Assembly: GCA_900542245.1 (NCBI GenBank)
Contig: UQMQ01000066.1
Location: 1-12,770 of the forward strand
From: an uncultured Eubacteriales bacterium
GTDB lineage: Bacteria > Bacillota > Clostridia > Peptostreptococcales > Anaerovoracaceae
Direction of reading: 5' to 3'
DNA: 12,770 nucleotides
Shown here: piece after piece, positions 1 to 5,668 of the stretch
Position numbering within the stretch: the stretch's first letter is position 1
How the letters are laid out: the number at the start of each line of letters is the position of its first letter
The notes under the pieces: model-generated
Databases searched by the model: none
Told to the model about the DNA's origin: nothing
Seen by the model: only the letters and a program-made list of their open reading frames with translations
Position numbers and translations under genes: made by a program

Positions 1-9
1 GAGCGGCAT

Positions 10-53
10 GTGTGCATAGCAATCTCAGATTTTGTTATGCGCACTTTTCTCCT
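10..53 (+). repeat. Palindromic repeat copy 1, terminator-like hairpin
   Basis: An inverted repeat with arms GTGTGCATA (10-18) and TATGCGCAC (36-44) forms nine pairs including one G-U, and is followed by TTTT (45-48). This is the shape of a weak intrinsic terminator, which would end an operon lying left of the window. The same 44-nt sequence recurs at 10961-11004 with 39 identical positions. One difference (C to T in the left arm) keeps pairing as G-U, which suggests the structure matters. The copy may extend beyond the left window edge. Whether it is a dispersed repeat or two related terminators cannot be decided here. Confidence 0.6.
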
Positions 54-142
54 AACGAAATTCTTCAAAAATACAAGCGTCTTGTAGCAAAATTCTCGGA
101 AAAAGAAGACCATTTGCAGAAAAATTCACAAAAGAAAAGTCC

Positions 143-171
143 GTATATGCGGCGCGGGCGGTGCATACGCT
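143..171 (+). promoter_or_regulatory. Putative sigma-E (mother-cell sporulation) promoter for yqfC
   Basis: GTATATG at 143-149 resembles the sigma-E -35 element (KMATATT type). CATACGCT at 164-171 resembles the -10 element CATACAnT, and the spacing between them is 14 nt. In Bacillus subtilis the yqfC-yqfD pair belongs to the sigma-E regulon, so both position and content fit. Transcription would start near 178, giving a leader of about 93 nt. The -10 match has two deviations from consensus, and this is pattern matching by eye. A vegetative -10-like TATGAT at 171-176 overlaps it but has no good -35. Confidence 0.5.
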
Positions 172-177
172 ATGATA

Positions 178-270
178 CAGGAAATATCGTTCCGATCTTT
201 TCGGCTGCGCGTTTTGTCCTGAGAACGCGGTGCAGGGTTTCTGTTTCGATGATAGCAAGGGGGACGACGG
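178..270 (+). other. yqfC 5' leader with two hairpins
   Basis: An imperfect hairpin at 180-202 pairs GGAAATATCG with CGATCTTTTC around the loop TTC (eight Watson-Crick pairs, one G-U, one mismatch). A second pairs CGCGTT (208-213) with AACGCG (224-229). The 10-mer GGAAATATCG is also the left arm of the hairpin at 10885-10909, and its complement lies at 11642-11651. The leader ends in the yqfC ribosome binding site AAGGGGG (257-263). Apart from copy 1 of the repeat and the promoter, I see no gene in 1-270. Small ORFs here have no ribosome binding site or recognisable product. Confidence 0.45.
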
Positions 271-510
271 ATGAGACTGCTTGAGGATGTATCTTATGAT
301 CTGGATTTTAGGAAGCCGCGCGTGACGTGTGAGGAGGGGCTGGCGACGATCGAGCATGTGCAGTCGATCGTCATGCTGACGGACAGCGCGGTGACGGTAC
401 ATAATGGGAGCCGCTATGTGACAGTGGTCGGCGAAAACTTTCTGATCCGGGAGATTTGCGAGGGGAGGCTGACGGTTGAAGGCAAGATCCAAAAAGTTGA
501 ATTTTTATAG
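271..510 (+). CDS. yqfC: Sporulation protein YqfC (YabP/YqfC family)
   Basis: This 79-residue protein belongs to the YabP/YqfC family, small beta-rich proteins made in the mother cell during endospore formation. The molecular function is not well defined. The family is recognised from the length, the pattern around IEHVQSIVMLTD (residues 27-38), the central VTVHNG, and the end VEGKIQKVEF, which is typical of YqfC. No signal peptide or membrane segment is visible. The ATG start has AAGGGGG seven bases upstream. The last 35 bases overlap yqfD, the usual partner, which indicates coupled translation. A sigma-E-like promoter lies about 100 bp upstream. It is slightly shorter than the Bacillus protein. 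The name rests on family pattern plus the adjacent yqfD. Confidence 0.88.
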   Translation: MRLLEDVSYDLDFRKPRVTCEEGLATIEHVQSIVMLTDSAVTVHNGSRYVTVVGENFLIREICEGRLTVEGKIQKVEFL

Positions 511-1906
511 CGACCGGATCGAAGTTCGCATCGAAGGCTTTCAGATCGGCAAGCTGCTGGATGCCGCCGCAAGAAGCGGCATGCTGCTCAAAGCTATTCG
601 CGTAGATAGCGAGACCGCGGCGCGAGCAGAAATCGCCGCCTGCGACCTCAAACAGCTGCAAAAGCTGGCAGGCGCCCGGTATCGTGTGACGCCGCAGGTG
701 CGGCGCGGGGTCGTGTATCAGACGCGCGCGCTCCTGCGGCGGCCGATGCTGGTGATCGGGGTTTTGCTGGCGGCGTCGATGGTGATCGCCGAGTCGTTTT
801 TTGTGGCGGCGGTCACCATCGACGGCTATCGCGCCATCCCGGAATCCGCGCTGCGGGACTGTCTGGCGGCAAGCGGTGTCCGGGAGGGCGTTTATCGTCC
901 GGGCATCGACTGGGGACAGGCGGAGGCGGCGCTCTTTGAGACCTTTCCGCAGATCATGTGGGTGCGGCTGGTGTACGACGGCAGGCTGGTCGTGCTGGAG
1001 GTGGCGGAGACCGGGCATCAGATCATCCGCGGGGAAAGCGAGCTTGCGGCAGATGAGGAGAAGCTGTTTATCCCGGCACCGGAGCCGCAGAACGGCTATT
1101 GCAATATTGTGGCAGCCCGCAGCGGTTATATCGAGCGTATCGACCCGCTCTGGGGTGATGCGATGGCGGAGCCGGGTGACTACGTCAAGAAAGGGCAGAT
1201 ACTGATCCGCGGGCAGATTCCGATCGAAACGACGACCTTCGATGAAAATGCGCCAAAGGAGTATTATGTGCGGGCGCGCGGCGAGGTATGGGCGCGCGTG
1301 CCGTATCGGCTGACCTTCCGGCAGGAGCGCTACCTGCGCAGCGCGCAAGTCGAGCGTGAGCAGACAGGTGCGTATGCGGCACAGAGCGGGCAGGCAGCAC
1401 AGATGAAACAGACGCAGAGCGAAGATGCACAGAGTGGACAGACAGCGCAGATGAAACAGACGCAGAGCGAAGATGCACAGAGCGGGCAGGCAGCACAGCC
1501 GGAACAGGCGCAGAGCGAGGACGCACAGGACGGACAGACAGCGCAGATGGAACAGACGCAGAGCGAAGCTGCACAGAGCGGAAAAGCAGCACAGCCGGGA
1601 CAGACGCAGACCGAGAATGCGCGGGCAGGCAAGGCAGGCGCAAGTGACACGCAGGGCGGTCCTGCGGTGGTGTCGAATCGTGTCGAAAAGACGCAGGAAC
1701 AGGCAAAAGCCAAGGTCGAGCAGCAAATTCGCATCTGGGCGAAAGAAAATTTACCGGAAAACGCTGAAATTGTAAAGAAAAGTTTGAATTTTACGCAAAA
1801 AGAAAATATAATAGAAGTAGGTGTGACTTTGGAAGTCCGCCGACAAATCGGAAAAGAACAGGAGATCGTATTTGGAACGGAAGATTCAACTCAGCAGCGA
1901 GATTGA
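476..1906 (+). CDS. yqfD: Sporulation protein YqfD with repeat insert
   Basis: This 476-residue membrane protein is the YqfD partner of YqfC, made in the mother cell during sporulation. The order is: an N-terminal cytoplasmic part (1-88), one membrane helix (about 90-111), a POTRA-like segment beginning VTIDGYRAIPE (113-178), then a beta-rich extracytoplasmic part with the YqfD-typical VRARGEVWARVPY (266-278). Residues 302-381 are five tandem 16-residue Q/A/S-rich repeats, followed by a degenerate stretch to about 395. The conserved C-terminal end (about 425-470) resumes after them. The repeats make it roughly 80 residues longer than the Bacillus protein of about 400. The TTG start at 476 was chosen because AGGGGAGG (461-468) lies seven bases upstream; the next TTG (497) has no such site. 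It overlaps yqfC and phoH by 35 bases each. Confidence 0.88.
   Translation: MKARSKKLNFYSDRIEVRIEGFQIGKLLDAAARSGMLLKAIRVDSETAARAEIAACDLKQLQKLAGARYRVTPQVRRGVVYQTRALLRRPMLVIGVLLAASMVIAESFFVAAVTIDGYRAIPESALRDCLAASGVREGVYRPGIDWGQAEAALFETFPQIMWVRLVYDGRLVVLEVAETGHQIIRGESELAADEEKLFIPAPEPQNGYCNIVAARSGYIERIDPLWGDAMAEPGDYVKKGQILIRGQIPIETTTFDENAPKEYYVRARGEVWARVPYRLTFRQERYLRSAQVEREQTGAYAAQSGQAAQMKQTQSEDAQSGQTAQMKQTQSEDAQSGQAAQPEQAQSEDAQDGQTAQMEQTQSEAAQSGKAAQPGQTQTENARAGKAGASDTQGGPAVVSNRVEKTQEQAKAKVEQQIRIWAKENLPENAEIVKKSLNFTQKENIIEVGVTLEVRRQIGKEQEIVFGTEDSTQQRD
1379..1618 (+). repeat. Five tandem 48-bp repeats inside yqfD
   Basis: Five in-frame units of exactly 48 bp (1379-1426, 1427-1474, 1475-1522, 1523-1570, 1571-1618) encode variants of AQSGQAAQMKQTQSED. 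A degenerate part continues to about 1660. Units alternate: 1, 3 and 5 carry AAQ at positions 6-8 while 2 and 4 carry TAQ, and the DNA shows the same alternation (GCAGCACAG against ACAGCGCAG). This suggests growth by duplication of 96-bp pairs. Units 1 and 2 differ at only four of 48 bases. The peptide is low-complexity, polar and probably disordered or helical. Confidence 0.93.
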
Positions 1907-2849
1907 CCGCACAGAGCTTTTCGGCAATCTGGACGTCAACCTCGATCTCATCCAAGAAGCGGCAGGCGTCGAAATCATCCAGCGGGATGACCAGCTGATC
2001 CTCAAGGGAGACAGCGACGACGCACTGGATATGGCAGAAGGCTTGCTCGGCGAACTGAGCAGCATTCTCGAAAACGGAGAAAAACTCGACAAGCAGAAGG
2101 TCCTCTATGTCATCAGCCTCAGCAGGGAGGGCGTTTCCTACCGCGAAAGCAAGGTGAACCGGGACGTGATCTGCTTTACGCATAACGGCAGACCGCTCAA
2201 GCCAAAGACCATCGGACAGAAAGCTTATGTCGACAGCATTCGCAGTAAGGACGTTGTGTTCGGCATCGGTCCGGCGGGTACGGGCAAGACCTACATCGCG
2301 GTTGCCATGGCAGTCAATGCCTACAAGAACAAGGAAGTGCAGAAGATCATTCTGGCGCGGCCGGCGGTAGAGGCAGGCGAACGCCTCGGCTTCCTGCCGG
2401 GAGACCTGCAGGATAAGGTAGACCCGTATCTGCGCCCGCTGTATGACGCGCTCTACGATGTGCTCGGCAGAGACGCGGCGCTCAGACTCAAGGAGAAAGA
2501 GGTCATCGAGGTCGTCCCCCTCGCCTATATGCGCGGTCGGACGCTCGACAATGCTTTTATCATTCTCGACGAGGCGCAGAACACGACACGCGAGCAGATG
2601 AAGATGTTCCTGACGCGTATGGGCTTCGGCTCCAAGGTCGTCGTGACCGGAGATATCACCCAGATCGATCTGCCGCGCGGGAAAAAATCCGGACTGGTGG
2701 AGGCGGAGCGCGTACTCAAAAATGTCCGAGACATCGATTTTTGCTATCTGAAGGACACCGATGTGGTCCGGCATGAGCTGGTCAAAAAGATCATCAACGC
2801 GTACGACCAGTTTTACAAGAAGCACCCGGAGGCGCTGCAGGAGGGATAG
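1872..2849 (+). CDS. phoH: PhoH-family ATPase
   Basis: This 325-residue cytoplasmic P-loop ATPase of the PhoH (YbeZ) family is a helicase-like NTPase usually encoded beside ybeY and linked to RNA and ribosome metabolism. The Walker A motif GPAGTGKT is at residues 133-140 and the Walker B IILDEAQN at 230-237. Between them lies the family signature ILARPAVEAGERLGFLPGDL (160-179), and VVVTGDITQIDLP (256-268) follows. The N-terminal 110 residues hold the small domain that precedes the ATPase core in this family. Length is normal. The TTG start at 1872 is supported by AGGAG (1860-1864) seven bases upstream and by the family N-terminus. It starts inside yqfD (35-base overlap), and its stop directly abuts the ATG of ybeY. 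Confidence 0.95.
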   Translation: MERKIQLSSEIDRTELFGNLDVNLDLIQEAAGVEIIQRDDQLILKGDSDDALDMAEGLLGELSSILENGEKLDKQKVLYVISLSREGVSYRESKVNRDVICFTHNGRPLKPKTIGQKAYVDSIRSKDVVFGIGPAGTGKTYIAVAMAVNAYKNKEVQKIILARPAVEAGERLGFLPGDLQDKVDPYLRPLYDALYDVLGRDAALRLKEKEVIEVVPLAYMRGRTLDNAFIILDEAQNTTREQMKMFLTRMGFGSKVVVTGDITQIDLPRGKKSGLVEAERVLKNVRDIDFCYLKDTDVVRHELVKKIINAYDQFYKKHPEALQEG

Positions 2850-3314
2850 ATGGAACTATATTTTGAAGAAGGACAAGTCGTGACCGACGAGATCCGCGAA
2901 AAAATGATACGGGCGGCGATTTACGCAGTCGAAAGCGAAGATATCTTCGGTCTGGAGCCGGAACGCTGTGAGATCAGCGTGACCTTTGTGCAGCCTGACG
3001 AAATACAGAGCTTGAATCATGCATATCGCGGCATCGACCGTGTGACTGACGTACTGTCTTTCCCGCAGTTCGCGGACCTTACAGAAGAGGTCCCGGAGGT
3101 CGGTGAGATCTGTCTGGGCGATGTGGTCATCTGCAAGGACAAGGCAGAGGAACAGGCGCAGGAGTTCGGACACGCATTTGAACGGGAGATCATTTACCTT
3201 TTCGTGCACAGCGTGCTGCATCTTTTGGGCTACGACCATGAAGCGGAAGCAGACAAAAAGATTATGCGGCAAAGAGAAGAAGAAATTATGCAATATATGG
3301 AGATTCCGCGCTGA
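2850..3314 (+). CDS. ybeY: Endoribonuclease YbeY (rRNA maturation factor)
   Basis: This is a 154-residue zinc-dependent single-strand endoribonuclease of the UPF0054 family. It takes part in 16S rRNA 3'-end maturation and ribosome quality control. The metal-binding motif HSVLHLLGYDH is at residues 120-130, giving ligands H120, H124 and H130. The second family signature, TDVLSFPQF, is at 66-74 and ICLGDVVI at 87-94. Most relatives have HG at the start of the metal motif, so the serine at 121 is a mild variant. The ATG follows the phoH stop codon without a gap, so the two are probably translationally coupled. In Bacillus the HD hydrolase yqfF lies between phoH and ybeY; it is missing here. Confidence 0.96.
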   Translation: MELYFEEGQVVTDEIREKMIRAAIYAVESEDIFGLEPERCEISVTFVQPDEIQSLNHAYRGIDRVTDVLSFPQFADLTEEVPEVGEICLGDVVICKDKAEEQAQEFGHAFEREIIYLFVHSVLHLLGYDHEAEADKKIMRQREEEIMQYMEIPR

Positions 3315-3471
3315 ACCGGGCGGACGGACTTGCGCCCCACCGCGAGAGAAAAAGGCGCGGAAGCGAACCCGCAAGCGATCGGCAAGCCTGCCGCAGCAGG
3401 AAACAGGAAATCGGCAATCGGCAATCGCGGTTTGGCGTAAGCATGCGGAATCAGAAAAAACAGGAAAAGAA

Positions 3472-3497
3472 ACAGGAACAGGAACAGGGACAGGAGG
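3472..3497 (+). repeat. ACAGGR hexamer repeat forming the cdd ribosome binding site
   Basis: Four tandem hexamers (ACAGGA, ACAGGA, ACAGGG, ACAGGA; 3472-3495) end in GG and so create AGGAGG at 3492-3497, seven bases before the cdd ATG. An imperfect extra unit, CAGGAA, lies at 3461-3466. A separate 7-bp repeat (ATCGGCA twice, then ATCGCGG) lies at 3410-3430, and a small hairpin CCTGC/GCAGG at 3387-3400. The rest of the 190-nt gap 3315-3504 is purine-rich and shows no gene. No DgkA remnant is recognisable in any forward frame. Confidence 0.85.
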
Positions 3498-3504
3498 TAG
3501 GAAA

Positions 3505-3885
3505 ATGTTGTACAGAGATTTGTACGCGATGGCAAAGGAGATGCTGCCGCGCGCTTATGCACCGTTCTCCAGGTTTCAGGTCGGTGCGGCGCTGCTGACG
3601 AAGGAGGGCGATGTGTTCACCGGATGCAATGTAGAGAACTCCTCGTTCGGCGCGACCATCTGCGCGGAACGGACGGCTTTCGTCAAAGCAGTTTCAGAGG
3701 GGGTTCGGGAATTTGAAGCCATCGCCATCGTCAGCTCCGAGGGCACTGCATGGCCATGCGGCATCTGCAGACAGTTCATGCAGGAATTCTGCGATGCGGA
3801 CTTCAAGATTGTTTCCGGCGATGATATGGAGCATTTAAGCGTCTATACCTTGGAAGAAATACTGCCGGAGGGTTTCCGGCTTTAG
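3505..3885 (+). CDS. cdd: Cytidine deaminase
   Basis: This 126-residue cytosolic enzyme deaminates cytidine and deoxycytidine to uridine and deoxyuridine in pyrimidine salvage. It is the small homotetrameric type. The zinc site is CAE (C53, E55) together with PCGICRQ (C85 and C88), so zinc is held by three cysteines and E55 is the catalytic glutamate. The substrate motif CNVENSSFGATICAERTA spans residues 41-58. Length is typical of the family. The reading frame is open far upstream, but the start at 3505 is clear: AGGAGG lies seven bases before it and the protein begins like other Cdd proteins. Its place between ybeY and era is common in Firmicutes, although dgkA, which often precedes it, is absent. 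Confidence 0.96.
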   Translation: MLYRDLYAMAKEMLPRAYAPFSRFQVGAALLTKEGDVFTGCNVENSSFGATICAERTAFVKAVSEGVREFEAIAIVSSEGTAWPCGICRQFMQEFCDADFKIVSGDDMEHLSVYTLEEILPEGFRL

Positions 3886-3976
3886 CGCGCGGCTTGTGCG
3901 GATTTCGTACCGATATCGGGAAGAAATGCACAGCGGACGCTGCGCCGCCCACAAAGAAAAAGAAAGGATATACAGT

Positions 3977-4879
3977 TTGAAAACAGGATTTATAGGAATT
4001 ATCGGACGGCCCAATGTCGGCAAATCCACGCTGCTCAACGCGATCCTCGGCGAGAAGATCGCCATCACGTCCAACAAACCGCAGACGACCAGAAACACCA
4101 TCCGCGGCATCTATACGGATATTCCGGAGGGGGATGACGAGCAGGGCGTGCAGATGGTATTCATCGATACCCCGGGCATCCACAAGCCGCACAGCAAGCT
4201 CGGCACGCTGATGACGGAGTCCGCGATCAACACGTTCAAGGAAACGGAGGTCGTGCTGTTTCTGGTAGACAGCAAGCTGGATCAGGGACCGGGAGACCGC
4301 TATATTCTCAACATGCTCAAGGAGGTCAAAACGCCGAAGCTGCTCATCATCAACAAGATCGACCGGATGAGCCCGGAGGACTTTCAGCTCATCTATGAGG
4401 AATATCAGGAACTAGGCATGTTTGACGACATTTTCGGTGTCTCCGCGCTGGAGGGCAAGAACGTCGATAAGCTGCTGCTGCGCCTCAGAGATTTTCTTGC
4501 GGAGGGGCCGATGTATTTCCCGGCGGACATGGTCACCGATCATCCGGAGCGCTTCATCGTCAGCGAGATCATCCGCGAAAAGGTGCTTTTGTATCTGGAG
4601 GACGAGGTGCCGCATGGCGTGGCAGTCGAGATCGAGCAGTACAAGGAGGAAAAAAATCTCACGCGCATCAGTGCCGTCATCTACTGCGAGCGTAAGTCGC
4701 ACAAGGCGATCATCATCGGCAAGCAGGGGCGCAAGCTCAAGGGTATCGGCAAGAGTGCGCGGCTGGAGATCGAAGCGCTGCTCGGCACGAAGGTCTATCT
4801 GGAGCTGTGGGTCAAGATCAAGGAAAACTGGCGCGATTCCGATTTTGCTTTGTCGAATTTCGGGTATAAAGAAATGTAG
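3977..4879 (+). CDS. era: GTPase Era
   Basis: This 300-residue GTPase binds the 3' end of 16S rRNA and assists 30S subunit assembly. GTPase motifs: G1 GRPNVGKST (10-18), G2 around TTR (37-39), G3 DTPG (64-67), G4 NKID (126-129) and G5 SAL (156-158). The C-terminal KH RNA-binding domain has IIIGKQGRKLKGIG at 246-259. The TTG start at 3977 gives the usual Era N-terminus (KTGFIGIIGRPNVGKS) and length, and has AAAGGA eight bases upstream. The reading frame stays open back to a GTG at 3896, but that 27-residue extension looks unlike Era and has no ribosome binding site. The 91-nt gap after cdd contains no gene or terminator. The stop lies eight bases before recO. Confidence 0.97.
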   Translation: MKTGFIGIIGRPNVGKSTLLNAILGEKIAITSNKPQTTRNTIRGIYTDIPEGDDEQGVQMVFIDTPGIHKPHSKLGTLMTESAINTFKETEVVLFLVDSKLDQGPGDRYILNMLKEVKTPKLLIINKIDRMSPEDFQLIYEEYQELGMFDDIFGVSALEGKNVDKLLLRLRDFLAEGPMYFPADMVTDHPERFIVSEIIREKVLLYLEDEVPHGVAVEIEQYKEEKNLTRISAVIYCERKSHKAIIIGKQGRKLKGIGKSARLEIEALLGTKVYLELWVKIKENWRDSDFALSNFGYKEM

Positions 4880-4887
4880 GTGGTCGT

Positions 4888-5652
4888 ATGGTTACGGATA
4901 CGGACGCGATCGTGCTGCGTCAGGTCAAGACGGTCAACGGCAGACGTATGCTGCTGCTGTTTTCGCAGAAATACGGCAAGATCAGCGTCGGCAGCAATCT
5001 GACGGAGAGTGGCAAGAACAAAACCGCCCTCGTCCAAAGACCCTTTACCTACGGACACTATGAGCTGTTTAAGGGGCGCGAAAGCTACAATTTGAACCGC
5101 GGACAGGTCATCAAAAGCTATTACGGCATCGGAGAAGACCTTGACAAATACATGGCGGCATCCTATGTGTTGGAGCTGACCGAAAAACTGTTGGCAGACG
5201 AGCTGCCGCAGCAGGGGATGTTCCGCCTGCTTTTGGAATTTCTCGATGCGCTCGAAAGACGGAGCCGCAGGCACGAAACCCTGGTCGAGGCGTATATCGT
5301 CAAGGCCATCGCCTTGCTCGGCACGATGCCGCAGATGGACGTCTGCAGCGTATGCGGCAAGGCAGGCGCAAACCGGTATTTCAGCGTCGAGGAGGGCGGT
5401 ATGCTTTGTGCGGACTGTGCGCGGCAGCATATGCAGCGTCCGGACAAAGAAACATTGATTTATGACACAAATTTTGATATAGTAACTATATTAAAGTATT
5501 TGCAGAAAGAATCTTTCCGGGCTTTCGAGAAGATCGCCCTGGAGGAGGAAATAGTAAAAAAGCTGCACGCGATTTTGAAAAGCTGGCTGGCTTATCATTT
5601 CGGCGTGGAGAAGTTAAAAAGCGAAGCATTTTTGCTTTATCAGCAAACTTGA
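4888..5652 (+). CDS. recO: DNA repair protein RecO
   Basis: This 254-residue recombination mediator works with RecR and RecF to load RecA onto SSB-coated single-stranded DNA. The N-terminal OB-fold begins with the typical TDAIVLRQVKTVNGRRMLLLFSQ (residues 4-26), and GHYELFKGR (57-65) closes that region. The helical C-terminal domain carries a four-cysteine zinc finger: C153, C156, C174 and C177 (CSVC...CADC). Length is normal. The ATG has AGGTGG overlapping and following the era stop codon as ribosome binding site, so translation is probably coupled to era. The order era-recO is widely conserved in Firmicutes. The last third is more AT-rich than the start, without a frameshift. Confidence 0.95.
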   Translation: MVTDTDAIVLRQVKTVNGRRMLLLFSQKYGKISVGSNLTESGKNKTALVQRPFTYGHYELFKGRESYNLNRGQVIKSYYGIGEDLDKYMAASYVLELTEKLLADELPQQGMFRLLLEFLDALERRSRRHETLVEAYIVKAIALLGTMPQMDVCSVCGKAGANRYFSVEEGGMLCADCARQHMQRPDKETLIYDTNFDIVTILKYLQKESFRAFEKIALEEEIVKKLHAILKSWLAYHFGVEKLKSEAFLLYQQT

Positions 5653-5668
5653 TTAAGGAGGTATTCAA

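Noticed and set aside
12..284. 90-codon plus-strand frame in the leader region
   Set aside because: It begins inside the palindromic repeat, runs through the promoter and leader hairpins, has no ribosome binding site and resembles nothing known.
371..1726. Minus-strand open frame of 451 codons with Leu/Cys-rich repeats, opposite yqfD
   Set aside because: It is the mirror of the GC-rich yqfD gene and its 48-bp repeats. It has no ribosome binding site or family resemblance, and yqfD on the other strand is clear.
1791..2825. Minus-strand open frame of 344 codons opposite phoH
   Set aside because: Antisense shadow of a certain PhoH gene, with no recognisable domain.
3103..3504. Upstream in-frame extension of cdd reaching into ybeY
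   Set aside because: The frame is open only because of the low-complexity GC-rich gap. Cdd proteins start at the 3505 ATG, which has an ideal ribosome binding site.
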